From: Trichobilharzia regenti
Lineage: Eukaryota; Platyhelminthes; Trematoda; Strigeidida; Schistosomatidae
Assembly (NCBI GenBank): GCA_944472135.2
Contig: CALYDD020000378.1
Span: forward strand, 1 to 64,000
DNA: 64,000 nucleotides
Direction of reading: 5' to 3'
This document shows, piece after piece, positions 61,528 to 64,000 of this stretch. The position numbers and the translations under genes were made by a program. The notes under the pieces were generated by a model. The model was not told the origin of the DNA, ran no database searches, and saw nothing but the letters and a program-made list of their open reading frames with translations. How positions within the stretch are numbered: position 1 is the stretch's first letter; every line of letters begins with the position of its first letter.

Positions 61528-63486
61528 AAACATCAAATTATCCACAGATCAAATAGAGGTGTTATCTCTTGGTCCGAAATTCTGCGTAAAACCACGAAGT
61601 GTTCACAAGCTTCAATGCCTGGTTCAATTTGAAAACCTGATAAATCAAACCTACCAACGTCCGATTAGAACCTACAACAACTCAAATCAACTGTCCTCGA
61701 CTGTTGCCACAAATTTATAGATGGAAATGCAAACAGAAGATCCGTACTAACGAAGAAACACTACAAAGAGCTGAAAGAATTGATGAACAATGAAGAGATT
61801 ATGCTGATACGTCCTAATAAAGGTGGAGGAATCGTAATCATGAACCGTAAGGATTATATCAGTAAAATGTTGACCATTCTATCTGATGAATCTAAATTCA
61901 CCAAACCGGCCAACGAGAAAAACATGACGGAGCAGATTCAACAAAAACTAACAGACATCCTCCGTAAACTAAAGAACGAATCCTTCATTACCAACGAAAC
62001 GTTTGAATCCCTGAGACCATCTGGTTCAAATATACCAAGACTCTACGGACTTCCTAAAGTACACAAGATGGGCACTCCACTTCGACCGATCCTCGACATG
62101 ACTAATTCACCTTACCACCGCACTGCCCAATGGCTAGCAGACTTACTTGAACCAATCAGAAAACAAGTCTCCCGTCACTCAGTGCGAGATTCATTTGAAT
62201 TCGTCAACTGCGTCGAAAACGTCAATGTTTCTAATCAAACGATGATCTCACTAGATGCTGTCTCATTGTTTACAAATGTTCCACTAACTGAAACAATTTG
62301 TCACATATGCGAGCTCATCCACTCAGAAGGAGTAAACATCGGCATACCCACCGACTACCTAAAAGAACTTCTGCTGAGATGCACCCTAAACGTCCAGTTC
62401 TCCTTTAACAATGAAATGTATCGTCAAAAGGATGGTATAGCTATGGGCTCACCACTAGGCCCTCTGCTTGCGGATTTCTTTGTGTCGAAACTCGAAAACA
62501 CTTGCCTAAAGAATATGATTGACAACTTTGAACTCTACAAGAGATACGTCGACGACACCTTCATCATCTGCAACAACGAAGAGAATTTAGAAGATATCCT
62601 GAAGTTCTTCAACAACTGCCACCCTGCGATTCAGTTTACACTAGAGAAAGAGTCTAACTCAAAGATATCTTTTCTTGACGTTCAACTAACGAGACGCCAA
62701 CAAGACGGAACATTAAAAAGATCCATCTACAGAAAGCCAACGTGGAACGGACAGCTCACTAACTTCCACAGTTGGGTGCCTCTATATACTAAACGAAACG
62801 CAATCCGTTCACTAAGCCACAGAATACGTAGAATTTGCAGCCTGGACGCCATAGAAGATAAAATGAACACTCTTAAGAAAATCCTCCTTGAAAATGGCTA
62901 TCCAGAAAGATTTATCACAAAATCAATGAAACCCAGACCAGAGAAGCCGCCCACACCCAGTGCTCCAAAGAGACTTCTCTACATGAACCTACAGTTCAAT
63001 GGAGACCAATCTACAGAAATACTGAGAAATCGGCTCTCCCGCTCATTGAAGAAAACCTTCTCTGCAGCTGAATTACGACTGACATTCTCCACGAGACCAA
63101 TGATTCGTATGAACGTGAAGGATAAGCTACCGCTGTTGGCCTCATCTATGTGCATCTACCAATTCACCTGCTCGTGTGGAGCCAGGTATATCGGCCGTAC
63201 TCAGCGTTCGCTATCCAAACGCGTCAACGAACATTTACCTTCATGGTTTTATAAAGGAGAAAACCGATCTCCCCGCAGCTCGATCCTTGAACATTTGATC
63301 GACTCTGGACACCAAGTCAAACCAGAAATAAACTTCAAAGTTATCTACAGAATACAAGGCAATCTTGCTAAAAGTGTACGGATCAAACTTCTCCACATCG
63401 CAGAAGCAATGGCAATTCATCTGCTAAATCCTGAACTCTGCATACAAAAGAAATTCGTTCATTCATTAAATCTACAATGGACGTAA
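61528..63486 (+). mobile_element. Penelope-like element P2: reverse transcriptase plus GIY-YIG endonuclease
   Basis: The main open frame, 61780-63486, has 568 codons. RT motifs: LYGLPKVHK (88-96), SLDAVSLFTNVP (157-168), GIAMGSPLGPLLA (219-231), RYVDD (255-259) with catalytic aspartates, then thumb (GYPERFITKS). The C-terminal GIY-YIG nuclease has CIYQFTCSCGARYIGRTQR (458-476), then R and EH (about 481-485), and Glu in HIAEAMAIHL (about 543). Upstream, 61530-61670 encodes the PLE N-terminus (LSTDQIEVLSLGPKF) in another frame; homology returns to the main frame at LKSTVLDCCHKFIDGN near 61680. So a single indel near 61670-61680 separates the two parts. Otherwise it is uninterrupted and is the most complete PLE in the window. 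PLEs prime on nicked or telomeric ends using the nuclease; that is family knowledge. Confidence 0.9.
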
Positions 63487-63905
63487 TCTTTCTTAATTTC
63501 AGTCTTACTAATTGTATTATTTTGTCTTTTGCATTTTATTATTTCACATCTTCATTTATATTATTCTCTACCCCACCCTTTTGTAATCTCTACCCTCATT
63601 AACAATGTTGCTAACTTGACCCACGTCCAATTTCTAGTCAACTATGTTATGTCATCCGATCAACTTACTTATTTTCAACTGTATTATTCTCTAACCCCAC
63701 CCTTATTTAATTTTAACCACCACTCATTAACACTGTTGCCAACCTGACCTACTCTGAATTCTACTCAACTGTATTACGTCATCCAATTCACTTAATCAAT
63801 TCTATTTTATTTTCTATCTTAACGTTTGTCTCCAAGTCAAATAATACTTACATTACATAATTATCTAAACTTTATAAATCTAATGTACACACACACACAA
63901 ACAAA
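63487..63905 (+). mobile_element. PLE P2 3' UTR with an internal tandem duplication
   Basis: Two units of about 125 bases, 63557-63681 and 63682-63805. Both carry 'TATTATTCTCTA.CCCCACCCTT', 'CATTAACA.TGTTGC.AACTTGACC'-like text, and 'ACTGTATTACGTCATCC' or 'ACTATGTTATGTCATCC'. A short (CA)n run is at about 63886-63900. The true 3' end is not determined; the last ~100 bases of the window show nothing recognised. Confidence 0.65.
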
Positions 63906-64000
63906 ATTGTATACAATTAGGCAGGTTCATCATCGTATTTCCGAACATCATCCGGCATGGTTAAGCAAGGGACAAACAAAATCTGTTCGTAGCTCTATTT

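Noticed and set aside
61165..63905. LTR retrotransposon or virus-like element at the right edge
   Set aside because: The RT motifs and C-terminal GIY-YIG nuclease are those of Penelope-like elements; no protease, RNase H, integrase or envelope was seen.
1..64000. CRISPR arrays, operons, bacterial promoters or defence systems
   Set aside because: No regularly spaced repeats or compact co-directional genes; introns and eukaryotic retroelements rule out a prokaryotic reading.

Overview
The window looks like nuclear DNA of a schistosome-type trematode flatworm. It is AT-rich and gene-poor. Its exons are short, with GT/AG splice sites, including a 48-base micro-exon. The space between genes is filled with RTE-clade and CR1-like LINEs, Penelope-like elements (PLEs) with GIY-YIG endonucleases, and one short element that carries both a pol III B box and a hammerhead ribozyme core of the Schistosoma Sm-alpha kind. 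No bacterial features, CRISPR arrays, rRNA or intact tRNA were found. The organism call is inference from repeat content and gene structure.

The host gene content is a cluster of related genes for a divergent TMBIM/Lifeguard (Bax-inhibitor-1 superfamily) seven-span membrane protein. Copy A (5809-13922, minus) splices from nine exons into one open frame of 287 residues. Copy B (37703-44888, minus) has all nine exons but a one-base deletion in exon 3. Copy C (55348-59982, minus) lacks exon 2 and exons 6-7. Copy D (20045-23670, plus) is an inverted, divergent remnant with exons 6, 7 and a long exon 9. In every copy where the region survives, both aspartates of the family's di-aspartyl sensor appear to be replaced.

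Layout from left to right: near-complete RTE element E1 (1-3097, minus); old RTE and PLE debris (3.65-5.05 kb); gene A (5.8-13.9 kb); 5'-truncated RTE E2 in its 5' flank (14.18-15.83 kb); more flank, RTE debris and a tRNA-Gly-like relic; flank repeat R1 (18.2-18.7 kb); inverted remnant D (20.0-23.7 kb); a truncated CR1-like LINE (24.8-26.1 kb); about 3 kb with nothing recognised; two tandem R1 copies (29.1-33.8 kb), the second split by RTE E3; old RTE; truncated PLE P1 (34.8-36.26 kb); an inverted flank block (36.26-37.57 kb); gene B; its 5' flank with the ribozyme element (46.2 kb); R1; PLE P3 and RTE E4 (48.7-51.9 kb); R1; flank debris; gene C; and near-complete PLE P2 (from about 61.2 kb to near the right edge).

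The shared order of debris, gene, 5' flank and R1 shows that a module of about 14-15 kb was duplicated and then altered by deletion, inversion and new insertions. Only copy A is expected to give a full protein. The others look like decaying copies unless the breaks are assembly errors. Similarities between copies were judged by eye, so boundaries given as 'about' may be off by tens of bases.
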